64,000 nucleotides of DNA from Croceivirga radicis (lineage in GTDB: Bacteria; Bacteroidota; Bacteroidia; Flavobacteriales; Flavobacteriaceae): contig NZ_MTBC01000001.1 of assembly GCF_002072105.2 (NCBI RefSeq), positions 434,001 to 498,000 of the forward strand, in the 5' to 3' direction. Position 1 is the stretch's first letter, and each line of letters begins with the position of its first letter. The notes under the pieces are model-generated. The model saw nothing but the letters and a program-made list of their open reading frames with translations. It searched no databases and was not told the origin of the DNA. Shown piece after piece: positions 1 through 7,343 of this stretch. The translations under genes were made by a program, and so were the position numbers.

Positions 1-128
1 TAGGTTTAGATGTTTGGGAACATGCGTACTATTTAAACTATCAAAATAGAAGACCTGATTATGTTAGCGCATTTTTCAATGTAATCAATTGGGATAAAGT
101 ATCAGAGTTATACGAAGCAAATAAATAA
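1..128 (+). CDS. Fe/Mn superoxide dismutase, C-terminal part (5' end outside window)
   Basis: Reading from base 3, the last 41 codons give [20 protein letters not shown] followed by [16 protein letters not shown] and a TAA stop. The D-x-W-E-H-A-Y motif carries the C-terminal Asp and His metal ligands of Fe/Mn superoxide dismutases, and the NRRPDY stretch is also typical of that family. The enzyme dismutates superoxide to peroxide and oxygen. Only the end is present, so metal preference and location cannot be judged. An intrinsic terminator follows 26 bases after the stop. Confidence 0.93.
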   Translation, partial: GLDVWEHAYYLNYQNRRPDYVSAFFNVINWDKVSELYEANK

Positions 129-153
129 TAGGTAGAACTATTAATTTAAAGTT

Positions 154-182
154 AAAGCGTGGCCTTAGGCTACGCTTTTTTT
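154..182 (+). terminator. Intrinsic terminator after superoxide dismutase gene
   Basis: An 11-bp stem (154-164 with 168-178, one G-T pair) has a 3-base loop and is followed by a T-run to 182. It is placed as expected for the end of the superoxide dismutase transcript. Confidence 0.85.
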
Positions 183-202
183 ATGCTTTTATATTGAGTT
201 TT

Positions 203-281
203 GAAAATAGAAAAGGGCGGAAATTAATCCGCCCTTTTCGTCCCAAATCTTACCATAAACTTAACCTACTTATGCTATGGC
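203..281 (-). ncRNA. Candidate small RNA, copy 1 of a three-copy array
   Basis: Read on minus, this begins CCATAGCATAAG, runs through a conserved block of about 38 nt (280 down to 242) and ends in a hairpin (211-220 with 229-238) followed by TTTTCTATTTTC. The 5' block is nearly identical to those at 424-463 and 634-671, with one change inside it. The flanking CCAT and ATGG can pair, enclosing a 20-nt loop that contains GGTTAAGTT. The hairpin sequence differs from the other copies but keeps full pairing. A promoter-like -7 element lies 5 bases upstream. The size is about 80 nt. Function is unknown, and the RNA identity is inference from promoter-body-terminator architecture. Confidence 0.6.
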
Positions 282-285
282 GAAA

Positions 286-316
286 CTAAATTACTGGTAT
301 TAAGTATAATAACAAA
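286..316 (-). promoter_or_regulatory. Promoter for small RNA copy 1 (-33 TTTG, -7 TAATTTAG)
   Basis: On minus, TTTG (316-313) is followed after 19 bases by TAATTTAG (293-286), matching 7 of 8 positions of the Bacteroidota -7 consensus TAnnTTTG at the usual spacing. The conserved CCATAGC begins 5 bases later. Confidence 0.55.
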
Positions 317-386
317 AGAAAAATGAGAAAAAATATCGACGAAATGCAGCTTTTATTCAAAACCGATGGGTAAGTAGTTGTGATTC

Positions 387-464
387 AAAATAATAAAGAA
401 GGCGGGTGTTGCCCGCCTTCTTTCCCCAAATCTTACCATGAACTTAACCTACTTATGCTATGGT
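387..464 (-). ncRNA. Candidate small RNA, copy 2 of a three-copy array
   Basis: This is the second copy of the minus-strand module. The conserved block (463 down to 424) is followed by a perfect 12-bp hairpin (395-406 with 412-423, loop 407-411) and the tail TTTATTATTTTG. The block has CATGG where copy 1 has TATGG. ACCAT at the 5' end can pair with ATGGT to close a 20-nt loop. A perfect -7 element lies 5 bases upstream. The hairpin stem GAAGGCGGG is unrelated in sequence to those of the neighbours. Confidence 0.62.
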
Positions 465-468
465 CCTC

Positions 469-476
469 CAAATGTA
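469..476 (-). promoter_or_regulatory. -7 element TACATTTG for small RNA copy 2
   Basis: TACATTTG on minus is a perfect match to TAnnTTTG, 5 bases before the conserved CCATAGC. No TTTG was seen at the expected -33 distance. Confidence 0.5.
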
Positions 477-595
477 AGTTTAGCTTATGGTTTATTCTAT
501 TCTATTGGTCAAAAGACGAATTAAAACGTTTAAAGGTGTGTGCCGGAAAAATATCTTATAGGTCTATTAGGAAAAGCCTTACCCAGCAAAAGTGT

Positions 596-672
596 AAAAT
601 AAAAAAGGTGGAGAAGTTTCCACCTTTTTTGCCCCAAATCTTACCATGAACTTAACCTACTTATGCTATGGT
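596..672 (-). ncRNA. Candidate small RNA, copy 3 of a three-copy array
   Basis: This is the third copy. The conserved block runs from 671 down to about 633, then a hairpin (about 601-612 with 619-630) with core GGTGGA/TCCACC is followed by TTTTTTATTTT. The block is identical to copy 2 over its whole length, while the hairpin is different. The T-rich tail lies on the minus-strand 3' side in all three copies, whereas on plus the hairpins run into GCCCC, CCCC or GTCCC. That fixes the likely transcribed strand as minus. Confidence 0.62.
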
Positions 673-677
673 AGTTA

Positions 678-685
678 TAAAATTA
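678..685 (-). promoter_or_regulatory. -7-like element TAATTTTA for small RNA copy 3
   Basis: TAATTTTA on minus matches TAnnTTTG at 7 of 8 positions and lies 6 bases before the conserved CCATAGC, almost the same place as in copies 1 and 2. Confidence 0.4.
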
Positions 686-728
686 ACGTAGTATTTATCT
701 TACTAATTTTAAATATCGATAAAAGGTA

Positions 729-753
729 AAAAACGTCGATGAACGACGTTTTT
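729..753 (-). terminator. Intrinsic terminator after purF
   Basis: A 10-bp perfect stem (729-738 with 744-753) with loop ATGAA is followed on minus by TTTTTTACC. It lies 23 bases beyond the purF stop. Confidence 0.85.
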
Positions 754-775
754 CTATAGACAATCAACCTAAAAT

Positions 776-2674
776 TTAATACGCACGTTCGTTTTTACCT
801 TCATAAAAGTTCATAAATGCCTTATTAACAACACGGTTACCGCCCGGGGTAGGGTAGTCTCCCGTAAAATACCAATCTCCAGGATTGTCTGGACAAGCCA
901 CATGTAGGTTCTCAATGGTTTGGTAGATAATTTCTACTTTGGTTCCAATATCTTGAGGACTCAATAGTTCCGCTATTTTTTTAGAGATTTCTTCTGGAGT
1001 AAATGCTTCGTATAATTCTTTTACAAAATTCTCAGATTGGTTCGTAGCCTTTTCTGCTTGTGCCACACACTTATTGTAAATTTTTTCTAAAATAGATAGG
1101 GTGTTTTGTTCCTTATGCAATTCTACGGCAGCTCTAAAAGCAATAAAATCTTCTAGTTTGGCCATATCAATACCGTAACAATCTGGATATCTAATTTGTG
1201 GTGCAGAAGATACTACCACTATCTTCTTTGGGCTTAACCTATCTAACATTCTAAGAATACTCTTCTTTAGTGTTGTACCACGTACAATACTGTCATCTAT
1301 AATAACAAGATTGTCTTCTTTGCCAACTGATCCGTAGGTTATGTCATATACATGGGTAACCAAATCGTCCCTACTACTATCTTGGGTAATAAAGGTCCTT
1401 AATTTCGCATCTTTAATGGCCACTTTCTCTATTCTGGGCCTTACATCTATTATTTTGTGTAATTCTTCTCTAGTTATATTGGGCCCCAGCGCTAATATTT
1501 GTTCTTCTTTCTTCTTGTTTAGATAATTCTGGGCTTCTTTTACCATACCAAAGAAAGAGGTTTCTGCCGTATTAGGTATGTAAGAGAATACCGTATTGGT
1601 CAGATCATCTTCTATAGATCGAAGTATTTCTGGGAAAACCAGTTTTCCCAACATCTTTCTTTCTTGATAAATTTCTTTATCACTGCCTCTGGAGAAATAG
1701 ATACGCTCAAAAGAACAAGCCTTTCTTTCCAAAGCAGGCAATATTTCTTCTGTGGTTACCTTACCATTTTTCTTTATAATTATAGCATTTCCTGGGGTAA
1801 GCTCCCTAACATCTTCATATTTTACATTAAATACCGTTTGTATGGCTGGTCTTTCTGATGCTACCACAACAACTTCATCGTCCATGTAGTAATAAGCCGG
1901 TCTTATACCAGAAGGGTCTCTAAGTAAAAAAGCGTCTCCATGGCCTAAAAGACCACCCATGGCATAACCACCGTCCCAGTTTTTTGCTGCTTTTCTAAGA
2001 ATCTTGGCCACATCCAATCGTTCTGCAATATGTGGCGAGGCTTCTCTCTTGCTATAACCTTCCTTTTTTACCTTTTTGTAAAGTTTTGCTACGGCATCAT
2101 CCAGAAAATGACCTATTTTTTCCATTACCGTAACGGTATCTGCCATTTCTTTAGGATGCTGGCCAAGTTCAACCAAATTTCCAAAGAGCTCTTTAACATT
2201 TGTCATATTAAAGTTTCCGGCAACAATAAGGTTTCTGTGCATCCAATTGTTTTGTCTTAAAAACGGATGCACACTTTCTATACTGTTCTTACCAAATGTA
2301 CCGTATCTAACATGACCCAAAAATAGTTCACCAATGTAGGGAACATGTTGTTTTTGGTAAGCCACATCCTCATGGGTTTTTGGGTCTAGCGCCATGGTAT
2401 TATTGATTCGCTGGTTTATTTGCGAAAAAATATCTTGTATGGGCTGTGGTTGTGCGGATCTAACTCTGCTTATATACCGTTCGCCAGGTTCCATATTAAG
2501 TTTAATACTGGCCAAACCAGCACCATCCTGTCCACGGTTGTGTTGCTTCTCCATCATTAGGTACATCTTGTTTACCCCGTAGAAGGCTGTACCGTACTTT
2601 TCTTTATAATACTCTAAAGGTTTAAGTAACCTTAAAAGTGCTATCCCACATTCATGTTTTATTGGATCGCTCAT
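776..2674 (-). CDS. purF: Amidophosphoribosyltransferase (PurF), long Bacteroidota form
   Basis: PurF makes 5-phosphoribosylamine from PRPP and glutamine, the first committed step of purine synthesis, in the cytosol. The N-terminal class II glutaminase domain begins MSDPIKHECGI, with the nucleophile Cys9 after a short propeptide, NRGQDGAG at 46-53 and GHVRYGTFG near 120. The phosphoribosyltransferase domain has the PRPP loop VIIDDSIVRGTT at about 457-468. At 632 residues it is longer than the roughly 500-residue E. coli enzyme; I know this long form as usual in Flavobacteriia. A kinase gene, rnhA and purN lie upstream on the same strand. A terminator hairpin ends only 7 bases before the start codon, so expression may depend on read-through. 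Confidence 0.93.
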   Translation of the reverse strand: MSDPIKHECGIALLRLLKPLEYYKEKYGTAFYGVNKMYLMMEKQHNRGQDGAGLASIKLNMEPGERYISRVRSAQPQPIQDIFSQINQRINNTMALDPKTHEDVAYQKQHVPYIGELFLGHVRYGTFGKNSIESVHPFLRQNNWMHRNLIVAGNFNMTNVKELFGNLVELGQHPKEMADTVTVMEKIGHFLDDAVAKLYKKVKKEGYSKREASPHIAERLDVAKILRKAAKNWDGGYAMGGLLGHGDAFLLRDPSGIRPAYYYMDDEVVVVASERPAIQTVFNVKYEDVRELTPGNAIIIKKNGKVTTEEILPALERKACSFERIYFSRGSDKEIYQERKMLGKLVFPEILRSIEDDLTNTVFSYIPNTAETSFFGMVKEAQNYLNKKKEEQILALGPNITREELHKIIDVRPRIEKVAIKDAKLRTFITQDSSRDDLVTHVYDITYGSVGKEDNLVIIDDSIVRGTTLKKSILRMLDRLSPKKIVVVSSAPQIRYPDCYGIDMAKLEDFIAFRAAVELHKEQNTLSILEKIYNKCVAQAEKATNQSENFVKELYEAFTPEEISKKIAELLSPQDIGTKVEIIYQTIENLHVACPDNPGDWYFTGDYPTPGGNRVVNKAFMNFYEGKNERAY

Positions 2675-2680
2675 GTATAG

Positions 2681-2711
2681 AAAAAAATAATGCCCTGTTT
2701 TTTACAGGGCA
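2681..2711 (-). terminator. Intrinsic terminator between the PfkB gene and purF
   Basis: TGCCCTGT (2691-2698) pairs perfectly with ACAGGGCA (2704-2711) around a 5-base loop. On minus the stem is followed by TTATTTTTTT, ending 7 bases before the purF ATG. It may be a partial terminator or attenuator controlling entry into purF. Confidence 0.75.
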
Positions 2712-2718
2712 GGGTTAT

Positions 2719-3645
2719 TTATTGTAATTCGATGTTAAATTGTGTTAGCTCTTTAAATTGAAGCAATCGTTGGTCTACCTCTTCTCTGGTAAGTGTAACC
2801 ATTCTCTCTGTTCCAAATTTTTCTACACAGAAAGAGGCTAAGTTAGAGCCTTGGATTACTGCATTTTTCAAATTCTCAAAAGAAATATTTTCCGTTGCCG
2901 CCAAATAGCCCGCAAAACCACCAGCAAATGTATCGCCGGCACCTGTTGGGTCAAAGACCTCTTCTAGTGGTAGGGCAGGTGCAAAAAAGATATTTTGATC
3001 GTGAAACAATAATGCGCCATGCTCTCCTTTTTTGATTACCACATATTTTGGCCCCATTTTCTCAATCTCCTGTGCGGCTCTTACCAAAGAATATTTTCCG
3101 GTTAATTGTCTCGCCTCTTCATCGTTCAAGGTAATAACGTCAATATGTTTAATAACCTCTTTCAATTCTTCCAAACTATTATCCATCCAGAAATTCATGG
3201 TATCCAGGATAATTAGTTTTGGGCGTTTTTCCATCTGGTTAATTACACTTAATTGAGTGCTTGGGTGCAAATTGCCTAGCATTACAATATCTGCGTCTTT
3301 AAAACCTTCTGGAACAACCGGGCTAAAATCTGCTAATGTATTTAGTTCTGTTGCCAAGGTATCCCTTGTGTTCATATCCAAGTGGTATTTACCACTCCAA
3401 AAAAACGTTTTACCGCCTTTTACCACTTCAACACCATCTAGGTTTATCCCTTTCTGGGTAAGTATATCTATATATTCCTGCGGAAAATCGTCTCCCACAA
3501 TAGAAACCAAACCCGTTTCTACCTTAAAGTTTGCGGCGGCAAGACCAATGTAAGTGGCCGCTCCGCCTAAAATTTTATCGGTTTTTCCAAAAGGAGATTC
3601 AATAGCGTCAAAGGCAAGTGTGCCTACTGCTAATAATTTGCCCAT
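2719..3645 (-). CDS. PfkB-family carbohydrate/nucleoside kinase
   Basis: This 308-residue protein belongs to the PfkB/ribokinase family, which phosphorylates sugars or nucleosides with ATP. The N-terminal GGAATYIGLAAA segment (27-38) and the C-terminal signature DPTGAGDTFAGGF (232-244), with Asp238 as presumed catalytic base, are clear. The substrate cannot be read from sequence. Its place beside purF, rnhA and purN suggests a purine nucleoside, but that is inference. It is 32 bases downstream of rnhA on the same strand and is followed by a terminator hairpin. Confidence 0.88.
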   Translation of the reverse strand: MGKLLAVGTLAFDAIESPFGKTDKILGGAATYIGLAAANFKVETGLVSIVGDDFPQEYIDILTQKGINLDGVEVVKGGKTFFWSGKYHLDMNTRDTLATELNTLADFSPVVPEGFKDADIVMLGNLHPSTQLSVINQMEKRPKLIILDTMNFWMDNSLEELKEVIKHIDVITLNDEEARQLTGKYSLVRAAQEIEKMGPKYVVIKKGEHGALLFHDQNIFFAPALPLEEVFDPTGAGDTFAGGFAGYLAATENISFENLKNAVIQGSNLASFCVEKFGTERMVTLTREEVDQRLLQFKELTQFNIELQ

Positions 3646-3677
3646 TTACGTTTCAATTTTGCTGCAAATATACCGCA

Positions 3678-4310
3678 TTATTTTCTACCAAAATCAGCAG
3701 GTATTTCTCCCCAAGCTTTGGTTTCCCATTTTACAATAGTAGTAGTGTAAGAATTGTTGCGAAGCCACTTTTCAGCACGTGCTATTAGATCAAATAAATC
3801 TTTGTTTTTAGCGTTGGGGGTAAGTTTGGTGTTGCATTTTTTCTTTTTTACCCAGCTCATTGCGGTTCTGGAGTCCGTGTAAATTAATCTGTTGCTATTT
3901 TTTTGTTTTAAAAAAGCCAAGCCGTGAACAATGGCCAAAAACTCTCCAATATTGTTTGTTCCTTGTTTAAAAGGCCCTTGCTTAAACAATACCTTTTTGG
4001 TTTTGGTTTCTACTCCTTGGTATTCCATGATTCCTGGATTACCACTAGAGGCCGCATCTACAGATATACTATTATAATTCGGCTGCCCAATTTTTAACAA
4101 GGCTTCTGGGCTAAGACTATTGCTTTTACTTTTTTTACCCTTGTAATCAGCATAGTTGCCTTTATAGGCTTTTTTTGCTTCTTCAAAAGTGGGGAAAGAT
4201 TTGTATTGTGCTCCTTCTATACCTTGTATTTGACTCTTGCAATCTTCCCAATTTTCATAAACTCCTGTTTTTTTTCCTTTCCAGACTACGTAAAACTTTT
4301 TCTTGGCCAT
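3678..4310 (-). CDS. rnhA: Ribonuclease H1 with N-terminal viroplasmin-type hybrid-binding domain
   Basis: RNase HI cuts the RNA strand of RNA-DNA hybrids. Residues 1-50 (KFYVVWKGKKTGVY...SFPTFEEAKKAY) form the hybrid-binding domain of eukaryotic-type RNase H1, joined by a Lys/Ser linker to the catalytic domain. The expected acidic residues are Asp85 (ISVDAASSGNPG), Glu123 (IGEFLAI), Asp146 (YTDSR) and Asp206 (PADFGRK). The 210-residue length fits the Bacteroidota form. Its ATG overlaps the purN TAA by one base, so the two are translationally coupled. Confidence 0.93.
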   Translation of the reverse strand: MAKKKFYVVWKGKKTGVYENWEDCKSQIQGIEGAQYKSFPTFEEAKKAYKGNYADYKGKKSKSNSLSPEALLKIGQPNYNSISVDAASSGNPGIMEYQGVETKTKKVLFKQGPFKQGTNNIGEFLAIVHGLAFLKQKNSNRLIYTDSRTAMSWVKKKKCNTKLTPNAKNKDLFDLIARAEKWLRNNSYTTTIVKWETKAWGEIPADFGRK

Positions 4311-4876
4311 TATGCAAAAAGTATTTGTTCAATCACTTTTGGAAAATGCTCATATTCTAAATCATGCACTTTTTTGGCAATCTGTTCCGGTGTGTCTGTT
4401 GGGTTAAGATTGGTTCTGGATTGATGAATTATGGCACCCTCGTCATAATTTTCGTTTACATAATGTATGGTTATGCCCGTTTCTGATTCCTTGTTGTCTT
4501 TTACAGCTTGGTGTACGTTGGCACCGTACATGCCTTTACCACCATACTTTGGCAGTAAGGCTGGGTGCACGTTCAATATCTTATTGGGGAAAGCTTTCAC
4601 AAAAGATTCGGGTATTTTCCAAAGAAAACCGGCCAAAACAATTAAATCTGGTGAAAAAGCCTGCAGTAAAGTTAATATAGTGTTGGTTTTAGAAAATGCG
4701 GTTCTGTTAAAATAAAGTACTGGAATTTTTAATCTTTGACATCTATCTATAACTTTTGCCTCTTTATTATTGGTTAATACGCAACGGATCTTTACTTGTT
4801 CGTTATTTTCAAAATATTTGGCAATATTTTCAACATTAGAGCCTGATCCAGAGGCAAAAAGCACTACTTGCTTCAT
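4310..4876 (-). CDS. purN: Phosphoribosylglycinamide formyltransferase (PurN)
   Basis: PurN transfers a formyl group from 10-formyl-tetrahydrofolate to GAR, the third step of purine synthesis. The 188-residue protein has the phosphate-binding loop ASGSGSNVENI (8-18), catalytic Asn102 and His104 in NVHPALLPKYGG, and Asp145 in NYDEGAII. It heads the minus-strand run purN-rnhA-pfkB-purF and shares a 145-bp divergent intergenic region with acpP. Confidence 0.95.
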   Translation of the reverse strand: MKQVVLFASGSGSNVENIAKYFENNEQVKIRCVLTNNKEAKVIDRCQRLKIPVLYFNRTAFSKTNTILTLLQAFSPDLIVLAGFLWKIPESFVKAFPNKILNVHPALLPKYGGKGMYGANVHQAVKDNKESETGITIHYVNENYDEGAIIHQSRTNLNPTDTPEQIAKKVHDLEYEHFPKVIEQILFA

Positions 4877-4981
4877 CTTTTAAAGGGTTAATTTGCAGTG
4901 CAAAAATAGCCGTAAACACAGATAATGTGGTAATTTACAGCACATTTTAACGACAAATAGTGTATTTAAACCAAAGTTTTA

Positions 4982-4989
4982 TATTTTTG
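4982..4989 (+). promoter_or_regulatory. -7 element TATTTTTG upstream of acpP
   Basis: TATTTTTG is a perfect match to TAnnTTTG, 31 bases before the acpP ATG. No good TTTG was found at the expected -33 distance. Confidence 0.45.
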
Positions 4990-5020
4990 CCATCAATAAA
5001 ATTTAAAAACCGATATAACT

Positions 5021-5254
5021 ATGTCAGACATTGCATCAAGAGTAAAGGCTATCATCGTTGATAAATTAGGTGTAGATGAAAACGAAGTAGTACCTGAGGC
5101 AAGTTTTACCAACGATTTGGGTGCAGATTCTTTGGATACCGTTGAGTTGATCATGGAGTTCGAAAAAGAATTCGACATTCAAATTCCAGACGACCAAGCT
5201 GAAAATATTGCAACCGTAGGTCAAGCAATAAGCTATATAGAAGAAGCGAAGTAA
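5021..5254 (+). CDS. acpP: Acyl carrier protein
   Basis: This 77-residue acidic protein carries growing fatty acyl chains on a 4'-phosphopantetheine attached to Ser37 in the motif [11 protein letters not shown]. Length, four-helix pattern and acidic composition are typical of AcpP of type II fatty acid synthesis. The fabF gene follows directly, with a strong terminator hairpin between them. That fits acpP mRNA being made in large excess over fabF. Confidence 0.97.
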   Translation: MSDIASRVKAIIVDKLGVDENEVVPEASFTNDLGADSLDTVELIMEFEKEFDIQIPDDQAENIATVGQAISYIEEAK

Positions 5255-5286
5255 TTTTTTATGATATCTTATTAACGATTTTAAAT

Positions 5287-5323
5287 TATCCATGTGGTAA
5301 TATACCACATGGATATTTTTTTT
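5287..5323 (+). terminator. Intrinsic terminator between acpP and fabF
   Basis: A perfect 12-bp stem (5288-5299 with 5303-5314), extendable by one T-A pair, has loop ATA and is followed by 8 T (5316-5323). Only 23 bases separate the T-run from the fabF ATG. Confidence 0.9.
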
Positions 5324-5346
5324 AATTTCAGGCTAAATATAGTTCT

Positions 5347-6597
5347 ATGCAATTAAAACGAGTCGTAGTTACGGGATTAGGAGCCTTAACACCAATAGGT
5401 AATAATTTACAAGAATATTGGGAAGGCCTTAAAAACGGAAAAAGCGGAGCTGCTCCCATCACATATTTTGATACTGAAAAGTTCAAGACCAAATTTGCAT
5501 GTGAGTTAAAGGGATACAACCCATTAGACTTTTTTGACCGCAAAGAGGCCAGAAAATTGGACCGCTTTGCGCAATACGCATTGGTATCTTCTGATGAAGC
5601 AATCGCAGATGCTAAATTGGATTTAGATGCCGTGGATAAATTTAGAGTAGGCGTGGTTTGGGGTGCCGGTATTGGAGGTCTAGAGACTTTTCAAAACGAA
5701 GTTATTGGCTATGCCAGTGGCGATGGAACCCCGCGTTTTAACCCGTTCTTTATCCCTAAAATGATTGCAGATATAGCTCCGGGGAATATTTCCATAAAGC
5801 ATGGTTTTATGGGGCCAAATTATACAACGGTCTCTGCTTGTGCATCTTCTGCCAATGCCATAATCGATGCGCTTAATTATATTCGATTAGGTCATTGCGA
5901 TGTGGTGGTTACCGGAGGTAGCGAGGCAGCTGTTACCATTGCAGGTATGGGAGGTTTTAATGCTATGCATGCCCTGTCTACTAGAAATGAAAGTCCAGAA
6001 ACCGCATCCAGACCTTTTGATGCAACCAGAGATGGTTTTGTGTTAGGTGAAGGTGCTGGTGCTCTTATATTGGAAGAATACGAACATGCTAAAGCACGTG
6101 GTGCTAAAATTTATGCAGAAGTATTAGGCGGTGGCCTATCTAGTGATGCCCACCACATGACAGCTCCCCACCCAGATGGTATTGGTGTGGTTAAAGTAAT
6201 GGAGAACTGTTTAGAAAATGCAGGTTTAAAACCAGAAGATGTTGATGCTATTAATACCCACGGCACCTCTACTCCTCTTGGAGATGTTGCCGAATTAAAG
6301 GCTATTACAAAGGTTTTTGGCGAGCATGCAAAAAATATCAATATAAACTCTACCAAATCTATGACAGGACACTTACTAGGTGCTGCGGGCGCAATAGAGG
6401 CAATAGCTTCTATACTGGCTATGGAGCATAGTTTAGTGCCACCTACCATAAACCATAGTGAAGTAGATGAAAACATAGACCCCACTTTAAACTTAACGCT
6501 TAACAAAGCACAAGAGAGAGAGGTTAATGTGGCAATGAGCAACACCTTTGGATTTGGTGGACACAACGCTTGTATTTTATTTAAGAAATTAAGCTAG
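5347..6597 (+). CDS. fabF: 3-oxoacyl-[acyl-carrier-protein] synthase II (FabF)
   Basis: FabF condenses malonyl-ACP with acyl-ACP during chain elongation. The catalytic triad is Cys165 (VSACASSANAI), His305 (NTHGTSTPLGD) and His342 (SMTGHLLGAAG), and the C-terminal NTFGFGGHNA motif is present. The 416-residue length is standard. It lies downstream of acpP across a terminator, with no room for a separate promoter after the T-run. The rnc gene follows after 11 bases. Confidence 0.96.
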   Translation: MQLKRVVVTGLGALTPIGNNLQEYWEGLKNGKSGAAPITYFDTEKFKTKFACELKGYNPLDFFDRKEARKLDRFAQYALVSSDEAIADAKLDLDAVDKFRVGVVWGAGIGGLETFQNEVIGYASGDGTPRFNPFFIPKMIADIAPGNISIKHGFMGPNYTTVSACASSANAIIDALNYIRLGHCDVVVTGGSEAAVTIAGMGGFNAMHALSTRNESPETASRPFDATRDGFVLGEGAGALILEEYEHAKARGAKIYAEVLGGGLSSDAHHMTAPHPDGIGVVKVMENCLENAGLKPEDVDAINTHGTSTPLGDVAELKAITKVFGEHAKNININSTKSMTGHLLGAAGAIEAIASILAMEHSLVPPTINHSEVDENIDPTLNLTLNKAQEREVNVAMSNTFGFGGHNACILFKKLS

Positions 6598-6608
6598 TTA
6601 GGTTACCA

Positions 6609-7343
6609 ATGAAGTTTGCTCCAAAAATATTTAATTCCCATCCTAAGGAGGATGGGGATTTTTTTTTGGGTATAAAAAGAATACTTGGGTTTAAGCCAAA
6701 AGACCTTCAAATCTACAAACGTGCTTTTTTACATAGAAGCATGAACAAAAAGGATGTAGATGGCAACCCTATGAATTATGAGCGTCTAGAATTCTTAGGA
6801 GACGCTATGTTGGGCACGATCATCTCTAAGCATCTATACAACCAAGTGCCAGAAGGAGACGAAGGTTACCTAACCAAAATGCGATCTAAAATAGTTAGTA
6901 GAAAGCATTTGAATGAGTTGGGTAAAGACCTAGGTTTATTGCAATACGTAGAGAGTAGAATACCAAGGAGCCATTTTGGAGATAACATTCATGGCAATGT
7001 TTTTGAAGCATTGGTAGGTGCTATTTATCTGGACCGGGGCTACCGTTATTGCGAAAAATTTATAATGGATAGGGTGGTAGAACCTTATGTAGACATAGAA
7101 CAGTTAGAGGGTAAGGTAATTAGTTATAAAAGCCTACTTATAGAATGGTGTCAAAAACAAAAAAAGCCATTTAACTATAATGTTTATGAAGATACCGGTA
7201 AAGACGAGTTGAAACATTTTGCCGTTAAGCTTTCAATAGATGGTAGGGTTATGGCAAAAGCCCGGGCAACTTCCAAGAAAAAGGCAGAAGAAAAAGCATC
7301 TAAAAGAGCTTACTATGCCTTACAAGACAAAATAGATAACTAA
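6609..7343 (+). CDS. rnc: Ribonuclease III
   Basis: RNase III cleaves double-stranded RNA in rRNA processing and mRNA turnover. The 244-residue protein has the signature YERLEFLGDAML (57-68) with acidic residues Glu61 and Asp65, plus Glu133 in NVFEALVGAIYLD. A double-stranded RNA-binding domain follows from about 170. The N-terminal extension before GFKPKDLQIYKRAF contains EDGDFF, which I recall as shared by flavobacterial orthologues and which supports this start. Codons 9-20 encode a terminator-like hairpin. The gene lies 11 bases after fabF. Confidence 0.94.
   Translation: MKFAPKIFNSHPKEDGDFFLGIKRILGFKPKDLQIYKRAFLHRSMNKKDVDGNPMNYERLEFLGDAMLGTIISKHLYNQVPEGDEGYLTKMRSKIVSRKHLNELGKDLGLLQYVESRIPRSHFGDNIHGNVFEALVGAIYLDRGYRYCEKFIMDRVVEPYVDIEQLEGKVISYKSLLIEWCQKQKKPFNYNVYEDTGKDELKHFAVKLSIDGRVMAKARATSKKKAEEKASKRAYYALQDKIDN
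6633..6667 (+). terminator. Terminator-like hairpin inside the 5' coding region of rnc
   Basis: An 11-bp stem (6633-6643 with 6650-6660, one G-T pair, extendable by T6644-A6649) is followed by an uninterrupted T-run, 6659-6667. It lies 24-58 bases after the rnc ATG, within codons specifying NSHPKEDGDFF. It could end the fabF transcript, attenuate rnc, or be a target of RNase III itself. Confidence 0.65.

Noticed and set aside
380-649. An 89-codon plus-strand ORF across sRNA copies 2 and 3
   Set aside because: It runs through two terminator hairpins and two copies of the conserved block in different reading contexts. Its composition is not protein-like, and the repeat architecture explains the sequence better.
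203-685. CRISPR-like repeat array
   Set aside because: Only three copies occur at spacings of about 183 and 208 bases, the repeats include variable hairpins, and no cas genes are present.
6111-6566. A 151-codon minus-strand ORF inside fabF
   Set aside because: It is the shadow frame of a highly conserved gene with no start context or domain.
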